Assembly (NCBI RefSeq): GCF_023856365.1
Contig: NC_064555.1
Location: forward strand, 16,378,254-16,442,253
Source: Brienomyrus brachyistius
Lineage: Eukaryota > Chordata > Actinopteri > Osteoglossiformes > Mormyridae
DNA length: 64,000 nt
Direction of reading: 5' to 3'
Shown: positions 1 to 14,300 of the stretch, in pieces
How the letters are laid out: each line of letters opens with the position of its first letter
Numbering within the stretch: the stretch's first letter is position 1
Notes under the pieces: generated by a model
Seen by the model: only the letters and a program-made list of their open reading frames with translations
Databases searched by the model: none
What the model was told of the DNA's origin: nothing
Program-made: the position numbers and the translations under genes

Positions 1-1204
1 TGCCAGGCCAGACCAATTAGGTTCCTTCGATTGAGCCTAGTAGCTTTAACTCATCTGCTGTGTGAGTAGGAGAGAGAGAAAGAGAGAGAGAGAGAGAGAC
101 TAGTCAATAACTCAGCATTTCAATTGACTGAAAAACATTATTGCGTCCTCACATCCTCCTCTTCAAATATCTCTGCTTTCTGCGTCCGCAGCGTTCAGGA
201 GAGACTTTCTTCCTCTGCCTACAAACATCTATCTCCGGACCATGATTAATTAACCTCCAGTGCTATCAGCATCCTATTTTAATAAGTTGTTTTGCAGAGA
301 AAAGGTTTCCCTTCCAGGGTAAATTGTTATGCAAGAAGGAATTACCGTAAACAATAACGTTGGAAGGACTTTCTTCTGCTTTGTAATTTCAGATACTTAC
401 GAAAACAGTTCTGGGAAAGTGCCTTAAAGGATAATCTGGTTCTTTTTATTATTATTTTTGGCTCTCCTTTAAGTCTGGAGTGTATTCTGCTATTGGAATA
501 TGTCATCGTGTTCTTGCGAGATGTGAGTATTCGAAGCCCCCGGCATTTAAGGAAGATGTTAAAGTCATCTTTGATCTGCGGGGATGGGCGCATGGGGGGG
601 GGGGTATCCTGAATACAGTCCAGGGCCCAGACTCGGGGAAGGCTGTGTGCATTTTAACTGGTTTACTCAAGACAGCCTGATTGCCCTGTTTCATGGTCTG
701 ATGGAATGCTTTGGTGTGGGGGGGCAGGATTTACTGCCACTTGTTAAATAAATTCAGAGCTTGGTCAACAGGTGACAGCGTTGTGCTGTCAAATTCTAGC
801 TGATTACACTGCCTTGTCTAACTGGGACAATTAAATCATCTGATGTATCCGCAGGGTAATAAAATCCAGGCCCATGTCCGGCTCGGAGGGCAGGATTAGC
901 CAAAGCGTAGAAAAAAAGTGAAAGAACTAGTTTTACAGTTTCAATATAATATACTGTTGTGTTTAGGTAAGTTGATTGTTTACTTGCTTTCATCCTATGC
1001 AAATTTCTTATCCACCTTATTCTTATATTATTTATTTTATTTTATTTGTTTGCTTCATTCACCATCTTGCCTCAATGATAAGCAGCCCTCAGCTCCCTTA
1101 CGGACGCGGCACTGGGCGTTGCCGGATTCGAACCCTCGACACATGGGCCTCCCTCAGCTCTGTGGCCCTGGGGCTCCTCATCATGCCTCCTGTCTTGTTG
1201 GCAG
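1..1204 (+). other. 3' part of the intron before the linker exon
   Basis: No exon of the gene is recognisable here. The stretch ends with a pyrimidine-rich tract and GCAG at 1201-1204, the acceptor for the linker exon. It holds a (GA)n microsatellite at 70-99 and a G run at 594-604. Small open frames here have no codon or domain support. The preceding exon must end in phase 1 and lies upstream of the window. Confidence 0.7.
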
Positions 1205-1285
1205 ACCGCGAGGATGAAGACCAGAAGGTGAAGACGCAGAGGCCGAGGTCAGCAGACCAGCCCGGCATCTTCCAGGCCCAGACAG
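1205..1285 (+). CDS. adgrb2: adgrb2 exon: charged linker before TSR1
   Basis: The 81-bp exon is phase 1 at both ends, with acceptor TTGTTGGCAG and donor GTGAGC. It encodes a hydrophilic linker that begins REDEDQKVK and ends IFQAQTG. The last seven residues match the FQAQTG that I recall immediately before the first TSR of human BAI2. That match fixes both frame and boundary, because the split glycine codon (G+GC) joins directly to the next exon. No domain or cysteine is present. It probably acts as a flexible spacer between the N-terminal CUB-like region and the TSR array. Linkers diverge fast, so the 5' boundary is less certain than the 3' one. Confidence 0.85.
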
Positions 1286-4200
1286 GTGAGCCCCTGCTCC
1301 TGATCGAGGCGCCACCCCCAGGAGAGACATAGATCTGCAACTGTCTGACCAGGGTCTCCAACTATAGCTAAACATTTTTTTTTAGACAGTATATTTATTT
1401 ATTCACTATGTCTATGCCGAATGCACAAATTAGTTTTCCTCGGTGCTGCCCCGAGGTCTTTGATGCTTTACACACGATGTGTCCAGAATCCGGAATTAAA
1501 TTCGGAAGTTTATGCATTGCAACACATCAAGGGGGCCCCATTATGCTAAAGCAATTCAGGTTAAACTGGATGGTGGACCTTGACGTTCGTGGAGTGTGGG
1601 GTTGGGGGGGGGGGGGGGGGGTGGGTGAGTATATATGATCACGTAATTAAACGGCCCAGCAAGGACAATTTTTGAGGATGAATAGGCCATCTCTGAAAGC
1701 TTCTCGAACCACTTACAGTCTGATTAAATCTCCAACTTCAAAAATAAATGGGCAAAAACACTACCTCCCCCCACGCTTGCTTATTTATTATATTTGGCCT
1801 TTGATTTTAATTGAGTTGACGATTATGAGTCCTGGGGGGTAAGGGGGTATGTGAGAATGCATTCCTGGCTGTCGAATGCTTACAGTAGCCACATAAAGGC
1901 CAGTACAGGGTCTCTTCGAAAGCACTAATGGATGCAGCCCCAGTACACGTCCAAAAGTATGTGGGCCCCAGCTAGTCCAACATCTCATTCTGAAACTAAG
2001 GGTAAGATGAAGTTGTCTGGCCTATTGTTGCTGTAATAGCCTCTGCTCTCCTTGGACGGCTTTCTATCAGATGTTAGAACATGGCTGGTGGGATTTGCTG
2101 CCATACTGGTGCTGGGTGATCAGGTCCCTTTCTATCAGATCATGTGACCGACCACTGCTTAGCAGAACCTGCTCTCTGACGTTCTCACCTTCACAGTCAT
2201 TGCAGTTGACAAAGGCTGCTCTAGCAGGACAGGAATGTGGCGTATGGAAAGACAGCGTCCCCCGATGGTCCCAAGTGGAAGGTCTCCTCTCCTGTATGAA
2301 GGGCCCTTCTGCGACTAATGCTTGTCGCAGGCGTGACTGTGTGCTAAATTATCACCTGTGTCAGCAATGGGTGTGGATTAATTAGGCGATTCCTCTAATA
2401 GCGGTATCCACATACTTTTGGACATACAGGGTATGAGTCAGCAGGTAGCGTTTAGGTGAAGCCTTGGAGATCCACAAAGCCACATTATTGGGATGCCCTT
2501 GAACTGAACGCCGGGCCTGAACTGATTCACTAAATAATGTAACTGTAGGGAGGGGTGCAGTTTATGGCCCAGACAGTTACCTTGCTGAGAAAGACCTTTT
2601 TGTTAAATATTAAAATCCTGTTTGAATATTGATGCAGGTTACAGGCCCAATATCACTGAGCCCTTCTGTTCACACATTATTATCGGTGAAATAAAATTAT
2701 TTACCATCGTATGTATTTACCTGCCAGTTGCCTTTCAGAGAAAGGCATGAATAAATGAATCAAAGTAAATCTGCAGTAAACTATTAATGTTGGTACCGTT
2801 ACTTTGTGACTCTCATGTTGTACATAAGCCATGCTGTTACTTTGTATGTAACCAGTTTGTCAGACCCGCCGCATTATCTATGCAGTTATTTCCCTTTTTT
2901 TCATTCGGCATGATTACAGTTAGGGTGTAACTTCAGGTCATCCTTGGGCTGTAGCACTACATGTTCGCTACTGAGCACCTACGATTTCCAGAGCACTAGC
3001 ATCTCGTTCGGACTGTAGCCTGTACCCCTTATGCTGTTGTGATGGGTATAGATACATGGATGGATGGATGGATGGATGGATGGATTCCACCATATAGATG
3101 TTGTGCTGTGTCCACACCACCGCCGCCCCCCCCATCAGGCCTTTCCTTAAGGCGCCGTGGGCCCCCTGACTGGCCTCTCTCTGTCTCCCGGCGCCCCCTG
3201 GTGGCGGTGCAGGCGACCCGGCGGCGGAATCCTGGTCTCTGTGGAGTGTTTGCTCGCTGACGTGCGGTCAGGGCTGGCAGGTGCGGTCACGGTCCTGTGT
3301 CTCGTCACCGTATGGCACGCTCTGCAGCGGCCCACTGAGGGAGACGCGCATTTGCAACAACAGCGCCACCTGCCCAGGTGAGCCGCCACGGCAGGCAGGT
3401 ACGGAAACGCCAGGAATCGGCCGTACACACGCACGCATGCCTGCACACCGCACCTATTCAGAGATGTAGGTACGCGAACATACAGTACTGTGCAAAAGTC
3501 TTAGGCACGCAAAAGAAACATTTAACGCTATTTATCTGGGTAGGAAGTGCGCATTTTCTTAGAACAAAAAGTATAATGTAACATAAGGACATATGAAAAT
3601 TACAAGTAACACAATAAAAACTGGTAAAAATGTCTTCTGTTCTCAAAAAAGTTACTGATATCTACTTGGATGGCTAGATGAACACCACTTCAGTTCCCAA
3701 ACTTCTCCTCAGTGGCACCCGAACCATTCCATGTATTTATTAAATTTCGCCACCAGCTCGCTTAATTAACTTAATTAGTTAAAGTGAACGAGATATCGAA
3801 TAGATATATGAGACTAGTGGCTGAGCTGCCACACTTCGCCAGGCGTAACAGCATAGTGTTACACCAACATGCCTAAGGCGTTTGCACAGTACTGTACATT
3901 TCATATTGCATGCACACAAGCACAGACACACACATACACACCCATGCATGTCATGCACAATCATACATATGCACCATACTATATACAGCAATACTGTCAC
4001 TGGTATATGTGCACATTAGTGCCTAGACGTTCACATATATTGGCCATCACTGGCATATGTACCCACACTCTGTTTACCATAAAACACATACAAATAAGTA
4101 TATTCAGTGAATTACATGCACATTATATATACTAGCATACACACTGGCATCTATAGTCATGCAATACATACCAGTAAACACATACACAGGTATACACAGT

Positions 4201-5301
4201 GCTGCCCGACTGTCAAAGAAAATATTTAAGCTGCTTTTAAAGTGTATATTTGCTCATATGTGCAAATTAACAGTAATGCAGCGAAAAAAGAGTTCTTTTC
4301 TGTTTTGACAAGGCTAAGCTAACACATTTTGACAGATATAAAATTATAGTTTTACACCAACATAAAGAGCTCATGACTGGCACAGTATTATGCCACGTAC
4401 TACGCACACTGGCATCACACACACATTCTGAAGTACACAAGTTTGCACACGAGTGTGAAACGCACGTAGGTGAGCAGCCGGGGGAGCAGCAGGTCATCGG
4501 AACAGCCGAAGGCTTAGCATGACTCAGCGATTATATAATGCATGCAAATGCACTGTGTTGTTTCAGTTCACTGTTTGATGACTTGTGACCACAGTCAGCT
4601 GGGAATCCGATTCTTTCCAGAAGCACGCTGGTAACCTTTAGAAGGGTTTGCTAAGAGGATTACGGCCGCTTTCCGAATGACCCTACAGTTTTAATTTACA
4701 ATCGACGTATAAACTCATTATGTATCAGGGATTGTCTGTGGGATCCAGGTGGATCTGCAAACGCTTGATAAATCTCACAGTATTACGAGGTATCTCGATT
4801 TATTTATTTTTCTTTTGACTATGACGCTGCTAGTCCATTTGGTGTTGTGTGGTAGACCGTTCCCTATGTGATGTAATAATTTTAGCATGAAGGCTCCTGA
4901 CAGATGATTGGTAGACTGTTGTCATGACAGAGTGAGCAGAGCATTGTGGGTAATTATCAAGGTTTGACCTCCTCTTCTGTGTAGTACCTAATGTGTGGCA
5001 ATTCGGCCCAGCGACAGGTACTGCAGTCAGCCAAATCTGCAGCCATCCCGCATTCACCCAACAGTAAACACTGTTTGTTTTCCTTTTTTTTGTTTGACAT
5101 TTATGGACATTTTAATGAGATGACAGATCCTCTGATGTCTTCACTGTAACTCAGTATGATATGCAGATCTTATTTTTATGCAAATCCGTCATTCAGTTTG
5201 CCTGTGTTTGAGTTTCATTTCCTGTTCCATAGGATGAGTCATTTTCTGGCCATTTCCATTGATGAGATATTTCAGTGGTGTGTTTGTTTCTTTTTCCACC
5301 A

Positions 5302-5332
<31 letters not shown>

Positions 5333-8300
5333 TATTATTATTATTATTTTAATCTCCTCCCAGGTGTACAGAGGTCCTGGGGCACGAGGAGGTGGCCGAT
5401 TTGTCTGATGATGGGAAAATCAGAGCAGACAGTCCTAGTGGGTTAATATCATTGGCGCATTTATTGCACTGAAGTCCACCAGTTTAATAATCTCTTTTCG
5501 CATCTGAACACCAGCCCGTTCTGTTGGGGTGCTGCGGAGGGAGGCGGAGCTATGTTACTATAGCCGCCTGGGACGGCTTCGGTCTAGTGGCTACGCGATT
5601 AGTCTGAGCCCTCGATTTGGGTCCTGGCTTCGCTGGACAGCAGCTGTGTTCCGCTTGGTCACGCCCCGCGACCTGTAACCCACCTGCTGCACACAAGGCG
5701 GCACCAGCCTGTGAAAGTGCGAATCAATCCGGCGCCGCGTCCTTGGCCTACAACCTTCAGATGGCCCCTTAACCTAGGTCACCTCCAATGGCCTGCACTA
5801 GCGTGTGCGAGGGAGCACGCACAATTTCTGTCTTTCTCCCTAGTACATTTATGTAGATTCACTTATTTATTTCATAGACGCTTTTGTCCAAAGAGATATA
5901 TAGTTGAGGCAGATCGTACATCATAAGCATGCACCTGTCAAGAAGCCCATTTAGGCTGATCTTCCAGACAGTAACAAATGCATGTTAGCATTGGAGCAAG
6001 GGCTGTACAAAGCATGGTAAGAACCTAACATCGGAAAAGCTAATCGTAATCAAAAATACCATAAGGATTATGCTCCTACTAGACAAGGGTAAAATGAGGG
6101 GAAAGTGCATCCAGTGTTGCCAAGAGGCTCATAACCAAGGTACAGCTAATGAAGAATGAGCAGTTATGATGTAACTGTGAAGTCATTGGTTGGGTGACAT
6201 CGTTGAGGTGTTCCCAAGGAGATGGATCTGGAGTCATTTCTTGAAGGTCACGAGTGGCTGGCTGGATGCAGATGAGTAGCTTGTTCCACTGTCAATGGAC
6301 CTCACATGGAAACGGGGGGCGGACGAAGGTGGGGCCACAGGGGCACTGACCTTCCCTAAAAGCTGATTGGCTCCTGGACTGCACCCTCTCTGGTCACTCA
6401 CCAACTAAAAACATATCATTGACTAATATGTATCAATATCTATCAATATGTATCATGGCCCCTCTTATGCCCCCCCCCCCCCCCCACATGGAAAATGATG
6501 TGGTGGAGAAGTCATGGGGCATGCTGACCGTGGAGGGCATGTGTAGGAATAAACTGAAGATAGAGAAACACACAGCAGTGCGTCCCACCCAGAGTATCTC
6601 CTGCTCGGCCCGACGCCTCCTGGGATAGACCCCAGGTCCACCTGGCGGGTGGGCACTTGTAATTGGCGGCTGCCAGAACGCATTACAGCGCGGTCTTAAA
6701 TTAAACAAGGAGCCCTCCTGCAGGTACGCGGACGCTGCAGCTCGCGAGCTCGCTTGTCACGCCAGTGCAGCTAATTTGCATTAGACAATTACAGCAAGGC
6801 GTGTTTTCACATGGCTGGACTGTTACTCCACATTGACCGCCTGGGCATCATTTGGAAAATTATATTCACAGCTGCTTACTGCTGTAGACCGTTTGGCCAC
6901 TGAGCACAGCCCTTAACTCCCATTGGTCCAGGGACTGTCTAACCTTGCTTTCTCATTTGCACTTTGCTTTGGATAAAAGCATCTCCTAATGAAATACAAT
7001 TACAATTACAATTAAAATTTTATATGAATGACACCCAGCATCCCCTTTACGACGTCCCCACTAAGTGCACAGTCAGTGTCCTGTTAATGGTTTATCACGC
7101 AGGGTTGAAGGTGGTCACCGGCTTGATCTTCTCATTCCAGGTTTAGTGAGCTCTGACTGCTGGGTTCACCTCCAGCAGCCGAAATTAACTGGTAGAGATT
7201 GTCTGTCTTCGCCAAAGTGCCAACATTTGGGTGGTACCCCTCCAATTCCCGTTTGTGTGGGGTTCTATGCAAAAGGCAATAATGATTACAAGTGACTCAA
7301 TCTGCTTTCTAATAAAGACTTCCCACGAAAAGGTCAGGCTAGTTTTAAAATTAAATTCCGACACGATCGCGGAATATCCTGAAAGAGGATTATATTTATT
7401 AGATTAGCATCATCCGCTGAGCTGTGCGAGGACTGGAATCATTTTTGTGGTATTTATGCCGACGTGTAGCTTGCATGTTGCTGCCACTGCTCGCTATCCA
7501 TGGCCCTTTTCGCACAGCTGCTTGGACTCTCGTCTCGACCCTTCTTCACGTAGCGATTAGCGTGTCACTAATTAGCCCGACGGCGTTTGCCTTCCCCCAC
7601 ATTTTGTGACACAGTTGCGGGGTCCCACGTGAATAATGACGTATATTCTAGACTTTCTTCAGGGTGGCATTTGCAGTGACAGAAAAGTACAGATAAATGT
7701 CAGCATTTCCAGAATGGATTTTTTTTTGGGTTTATTTTTATCCAAGTAAGATATATACATATATACATACACAGTATATATACAGTATTCATTCAATCTC
7801 GTGACAATAAAAGTGATTTGATTTGTTTTGATTTTACTTTGAATTCTGCAACATTATGGGCTATTATTTAACCAAAACATAGTGCTACATCACATCTCAG
7901 CCCTCACTTCCCTAGGGGCAACATTGTCATTGACATTATGTCCCTGTAGGACTGAGCCTGATGCATCATCAATTTCAGTGGCCACCAAGAAATCTACCAC
8001 AAGGGGGAGCAATTCTGAAGAGTTCCTCTGCTGCATTGTCTTCACTGTCTCTGTCTTCTTCATTGATGGCAGTAGAGAGTGGAAGGGATACCCAATTAGT
8101 TTTGCTCAATGGTCACCAGTAAGGTACTTGGGTTGCTCAATACCACTTCCAGTCGTTGTTGACGGCTTTTATTTCAAATGATGAGTAATATTTTCCATGA
8201 CGACTAACAGGATTGTTGATACTCAGATTTAATGTTGTTTAGCTATGGCTAAGAAGGGGCTTGAAATGGCTTGCTCTGATTGGCTTGCCCTCCAATGGGC

Positions 8301-11300
8301 CTTGCTGTTCACTATCCAATTGGCTGACAGTGGTTGCATTGTGGCGCTGTCCCAGTCCCTGCCCCAGTCACTGCTAAATTGGGTAGGGTCTAAGGATCAT
8401 ATTCAGGCCTCCACTATATGAGAGACATGTCCCCTCTGCCCCCCTGCTCTGCACAGCCACCTTCTGAAGGGCGAATCTATTCCCCTCCACATCGCATCCG
8501 TCCGTATGTTTACTGACAGGTAAGAATATCAGGAAAGGAATCGAGGCTCAGTCATAACTTCGCTAATAGCTACATAATCCCTCTTGTGGAACTCAGACCC
8601 TCGAGGTCACAGCCTCAGAGTAATTCACACCCGGCACCAGACACGGCTGGAAGATGTGGAACTCTTAACTTCTCCCACAGAGCTGTCACAAGCCGCAGAA
8701 CATGGGAAGGTGTGTGTAAGCAGCGCAGATCCAGTTCGGGCCTGCTCTGGGCTGTCGCTGGGAAATAAACAGTGCGACAACTAAGCTAACAAGCAGACCC
8801 TGCAGGACCGAAGCCTCTCCTGGTTCTGACATGAGGCGGTCAGGATTGCACGTAGACTTGTGTATTCATCACGTTCCGCAAAGAACGCAGTGACCAGAAA
8901 CTTTTTTTTGGTTATGTCCGGTTCCTTATCCATTGCTGCTTTTTACTGAGCTCTAAATAAGCCTCTCCTTAAATCTTTAATAAATATCGACTGGATGTCA
9001 CTCTGCTCATAGCAAATTCTAGATTTCTGGTCATGATCAGAATCCCAATAGGAAGCTTCATTTTTGACACCTGTGGGTAAAAATGTTCTTAAAATACTGA
9101 GTAAGAGGAGGGCCGGATATTGGTTTTCTGATCGCTGTGGCCCAAAAATAAAAGTAAGCTCTATTTATCAGGGCTTCCTATGATCCTCGGCCTGGCGGGG
9201 GGGTGTTTTTCCCCATAATCATTTCCAACCCATCTCAGAAAATACAAAAAAGATATTTAAAAACAGTGGGTCGCGGATGAGGCAGACTGTCAGTGCTGAG
9301 CGCTCGGCGCCTTCAAGGAGGCTGTCTCTGCCTCCGCCTCTCTTTCTTTTCTCCTCCTCTTCTTCCATCTCTTGCTGTCCTCCATTACAGAGTGGCACAA
9401 TAGTAATCAGATTTTAAGGGTTCCTGATAGCTGTAAATTTTGAGAATGAAATGAGGATGAGAGTGAGGAGAAAGAATAAATTAAGCCCAAGCCTGATTTT
9501 TTTTATAATTACCTATTTTGTCGATTGGCTAAGTGGCTATCTTTAGTTTTATTTATGACTTTCATAAACCAGTTTCTCAAGAGTCAAAATCTCTCCCACG
9601 TTGTCTCCGCCATCCTTTCCCTTTCCATTCCCCTCTCTCTCGCTGTCTCTCTCTCACTGCCCCACAACCTTCCCCTGAGCTTTATGCAACTGCTCGGAAT
9701 CAATTATTCATCGACATGCATAATGCTGGCCACTGTCCTGCTGTAGGAGCGAGAGGCCAGTGGGTCTGCCCTGGTGAGCCGCGGCTCTGCTCCAAGCCCT
9801 CGCGGCAGGTGGCGGGAACCTCGTTACAAACCGAAGGCGGGACAGCTGGTTGATTGATGACGTCGGTGGTTTCTTTGGTCTATCCCGACCGCCCCCACGT
9901 GCGGCTGTCATGCTCTGTGGGCGCGACAAGGCCAAGGCAGTGGAAAATGAGCTCTTGGGGATTCCTCGTACTAGGGAGAATTTGTCGAGGTACTCGTTGG
10001 TTCCATTTGCTGTCGCAGCGAGTTGATGGTCTGGCAGCTTTCGGTTGCTTCATCACGGGACGCCAGTTCATTCCACCTGATCGTGTCACTGTACCCCATG
10101 ATCACAGCGCAGTGGGAGAAGATCCTCTCATAATACACAAGTGTCACTCTGTGTTTACTCCAGGAATCCTCATTATCAAAACATGGTTAATGTAAATGAT
10201 AAGGAACTCATAGCCAGCTACACAGGACCTGGACCTGAAGCTAACCATTATACCTGCAGTCTAACTTCACTTTACGAAAAGTGCAGTTTCATCTTGACAT
10301 GCTACTAAAGTTATGCTTCTTTTTTTTGCAGGTTACTGGTCATATTGTTCTCTGTTATCAATTATTTATGTCTGTATTTTGTCAGCTGTTGCTACTTCAG
10401 GATGTTCTGGCTCACATTAACAACACCAACACTCTGATGAAACACAACAATAGTGTGATGCAATATGCCAGTAACTGCTACATCTTCCTTTAAAGTTTGT
10501 TGTAGATACATAAATAAGCCTCTAGACAAGACTTGCTAGAACTATGGGCATATGGAGATCTGCATTTGTGGGTCAGCATCTCTCTGTCGTGCTTTCGCTA
10601 GTACCCACAATGCACTGTGAAACGCATGGTTCAGCTGATTGACACCATAAGCGGAGGGAGATACATCAACAAGAGGTGTGTCAATCATGATATTCCGAAT
10701 TTCGATTAACGGAGGTGCTGATGGTCCGTTTTGGTTCCACTCCTGCTGTAGCCATGCATTCTCCATTCACCATGAACTCTTCTCCCATTCTCTCTCGCCA
10801 GTTCTGTCTGACACAAAGCCATGCCACCCACGTCTCACCAAAGGCATCAAGGGACACAAAAGTCCGGGTCCGTGAAGGGGCTCATATCAATATGCCGGAC
10901 AGCACAGGGTGGAATGCGACCGAGTCCCACCCCCACCTGGCTTCCCTCCCATCCTGTGGTTCTGTGGTATTCTTTCAGTGCATGGGCTGTGGGAGGAGTG
11001 GTCTCCATGGAGCCTGTGTTCAGCCACGTGTGGGAGGGGCTCTCGGACCCGGAACCGCAGCTGCGTGGCCCCCCAGCAAGGCGGCAAAGCCTGCGATGGT
11101 TCAGACCACCAGTCCAAACTCTGCAATATTGCGGTTTGCCCCGGTTAGTACCATCCCCCGCTCCCATCCTTTCTCTAATCCTCAATGTTTTGTTCACGAT
11201 CCCTCCGTCTTCGTTTGTCATTCCTTTAAAGGTCCCTTCATTAGTTCTGTCTGCATTTCTCCCTCTTGAGGTCAGCCTCCACTTCCCGTAAGGTCCTCTT

Positions 11301-14300
11301 CATTTTTTCGGAGAGGATTTTCTACCGATCTGTAAAGGCAACAGGAGAAACAGATGAAAAGATTATAGCCCGACATAATCATTAGATCCGGACGCTGGTG
11401 GGTAATGCAGTGTGGGTTTCCTCTGTCTTGGTCTGGATGTTTCAGTGCATTGGCTTGGTTATTGAGTTTAGCTATTGCCTTGCCGGCAGCCTTTTCAGAA
11501 ATCATTACGCCCGTATAATAAATCATCAGGGGGCTGTATTCCTGTCTTGTGTCAGTTATAACTTTCCTTTGCTGGAAAACCCTTATTTGGTCGCCGCTCT
11601 GCTGTGAAGGTGACTGACATTTTCTGTAATTTGATTTCATGTGATGATCTTTTGCATTACGTGGCAGTTATTACCCATCAATTAACAATGGCAGCAGTCC
11701 TGTGTGCCGGAACCATATTTGGAAACACTCTCTGGACCGTGCATCGGTAATATATGCAAAGATCCAGGCGGAAATCGATCGGAAGAGGTGTCTGACCCAC
11801 TGAAGATTTGCAATTGGCTCCCCATTTCCCCTTCAGAAGTCACAGGCAAGAGGATGCTTGTTTGAGCTACATGTGCATTCGCAGTTAGAGATGCATGAGG
11901 TCTTATCAAACCTTCACCCCAGAAGCACAAAAAAAAACTAAGATTTATTTTAACAATTATATGATGACTTGTTCTATGATGGGCTGGTCCCCCGTCCTGG
12001 GTTATTCCCTGCCTTGCACCAGCAATGTCAAGGTTAGGCTCCAGAGCCCATGCATAGAGCAAGCGGTATAGAGCAAGCGGTATAGAAGATGAATGAATGA
12101 GACTTTTTTTTTTTTCTTGATTAGCGGTTACCCGTGATTTGTTCAGATGACCATGGGTAACCTCATATACAAAGACCTATGAGATATGTTACCAGTTAAA
12201 TCTCAGATTCAGTCAATGCCCTGGTGTTCATGGGACCGGTCGATCTGATGAATAATGAATTCTGCAGTGCTGGGGTTTCTGATCCCACCTCCATGCTCTC
12301 TATCGCTCTTTCTCTCACACACACACACTCCACCTGTATGTGGAGTTTGCATGTTCTCCTTATGTTTTATGACTTTCCTCCTGCATTCGAAAGACATGCA
12401 TCTAATCAGTGTCTCTGAACCGCCTGAAGTATATGACTGTGGCAGGTGTTTCCAACATGACAGCTTCAGACCTCAAACCTTCATTTGTGTATATATACAT
12501 ATAAAAGTCTGTTTCTGTTTATTTCCCTTTATAATTCGGCTGATGCTGCACACATATTTATTTTGTACTGCCTTTGTATCTTAGGGCCCTCAAATAATTT
12601 ATGAAGAGTCTTTGGTGACTCATCACTTGATTCTCAGTAATAATTAATATTTTGAATTAAAGAGACATTTAAAAATGTATTTAATAATTAAGCATACTTC
12701 TGTCACTGCTCTCAGGGGAAAAAAAAGAAGTTGGACTCTGCCATTTGCTCCTAATGAGGTACGAGCTGTAGAGAGGAAACATCCAGAGAAGCGGGTAATG
12801 GTGTGATTTCTCAGAGTAAAGCCTGCAGTCTGGAGTTCCTCCCATGTTGTGTTCAGGACTCTTCAATTACCATTACTGGTTTAACTGGTAATTTAGCTGC
12901 ACTTTCAAATTTCATTATTTGAACAGTTAGTGAATTCTCATTAATTGAAATCATCAGTTAAACGCTAAATGAATGGAAAATCGGTTCATTTAACAAGTAA
13001 GCGGTGTATGTTATTTTAGCATTTAAGCACGATTGAGTTCTGAAACCACACTAGTTTATGGCAGCTTGGGCCCTCATGGCCGCTGAGACACACGCATGCA
13101 GTGCCATCACATCTTTAAATAGTCGCCTTCTGTGGGAAAAAAAAAAATCTTGCTTGGATGTTAGATTTGACGGCACGGAGCGGTTAGCAGAACACCCAGA
13201 AGATGTACGTCATGGTGGGAGGGTGTCCAATGACGACTCTGTGTCCAAGGTGTCACGCTCAAGAAAGAGCTTGAAGGATTGGAAGAGGATACTCTGAACG
13301 CATAACAAAAGGATGTGGAGGAGTAGGCCACTACTATAGCTGACAGGCAAATCAATAGGACGCCTACTGTAGGGGTCCTGTCTGGCCTAAGTCTCAAGCC
13401 TCTTTGTGATTAGATAAAGAGTTCTTCAAGTGTCTGTTCCCGTTGCTCTGCTGTGTCCAATAGGGCCAGCTAAATGTTTGCTTACAGGGAACGGACACTT
13501 TGGTCTCTTAGTGTCAGAACAAGCTACAGAACATGGAAATATAGAACTGAATCCCAAATTAAATGAAGGGTGTAGAATGAGGGGATTTTCTCCAGCATAT
13601 CTGGCCCACAGCTATTGTTCTGTAGCAGGCTGAGTCTAACAGCTCTGTACTTATACGTGATTGGCTTTTTGGTGGCCAGCACAGCCAGTTAATTAGCAAT
13701 TTAACACATGTTGACGTGTAATTGCCTGTCGCAGAACACTGTGCAAGGTTAGTCCCTAGGAATGACTTCAGGAAACAGAATAGTGAGTAAAGAGATGGTT
13801 GAAACCAAAATAGCACTTCTGCTTTTCTCAAAAGGACACACTATAGGATTGTCGGGAAGGTCTCGAAGTGTCAACACTTATTTTTAGAGCTGCTTATTTT
13901 ATTAAAGAAATTAATGTCAATATGAAGTCCAGAAGTGCTGAGGTACGTGTGACATTGTGCTTCGCCTTGTTTCTGGCCTGGCTTCGGGGTTTCTCAGGTG
14001 AACGGTAACGTGTCATTTCATTGTACAGCTAGGCTGATGGGCTCCATTTCCTATGCTAGCTGCTAGCGTTTAGCGTAGCTACCTCCATGTGCCGCATGCT
14101 AAACATCCAGTTTGTGTCTGTTTGTGTGGCTCACAGCATTGAACTTTCTTTCATTTGGGCTAATTGGGGTTTCCCCACAGGTGTCCCTTTATCGAAATTC
14201 GGAATGTCTTTGCTTATTTTTGTCTAAGTGGTTGATGCTTTGGCCAGCTCTTTCACGTAATTGGTCAGATTTACATAGCATCCGTCTTTATTGTGCTTGG

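Larger units (their letters stand above)
1286..3212 (+). other. adgrb2: intron, linker exon to TSR1
   Basis: Contains an 18-base G run (1604-1621), a deleted Tc1/mariner-type element (1941-2430) and a short (GGAT)n run at about 3057-3083. Nothing else in it looks coding. The acceptor is GGTGCAG at 3206-3212. Confidence 0.8.
3378..10978 (+). other. adgrb2: intron, TSR1 to TSR2 (7.6 kb)
   Basis: No exon is visible. It contains a non-autonomous Tc1/mariner-type element (3483-3894), an (ATT)n microsatellite (5302-5349), SINE tail fragments (5846-5905, 6886-7020), one copy of an unnamed dispersed repeat (6320-6465) and a C16 run (6470-6485). From 7000 to 10978 I see only unremarkable AT-rich sequence with short pyrimidine tracts (9340-9390, 9600-9670). 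Confidence 0.75.

Noticed and set aside
5560..5700. Possible tRNA-like or SINE head (TCTAGTGGCTACGCGATTAG)
   Set aside because: No B-box or family middle block follows, so it cannot be separated from chance.
10715..11291. Longer open frames in two other frames over TSR2
   Set aside because: Shadows; the TSR cysteine/tryptophan pattern appears in the third frame only.
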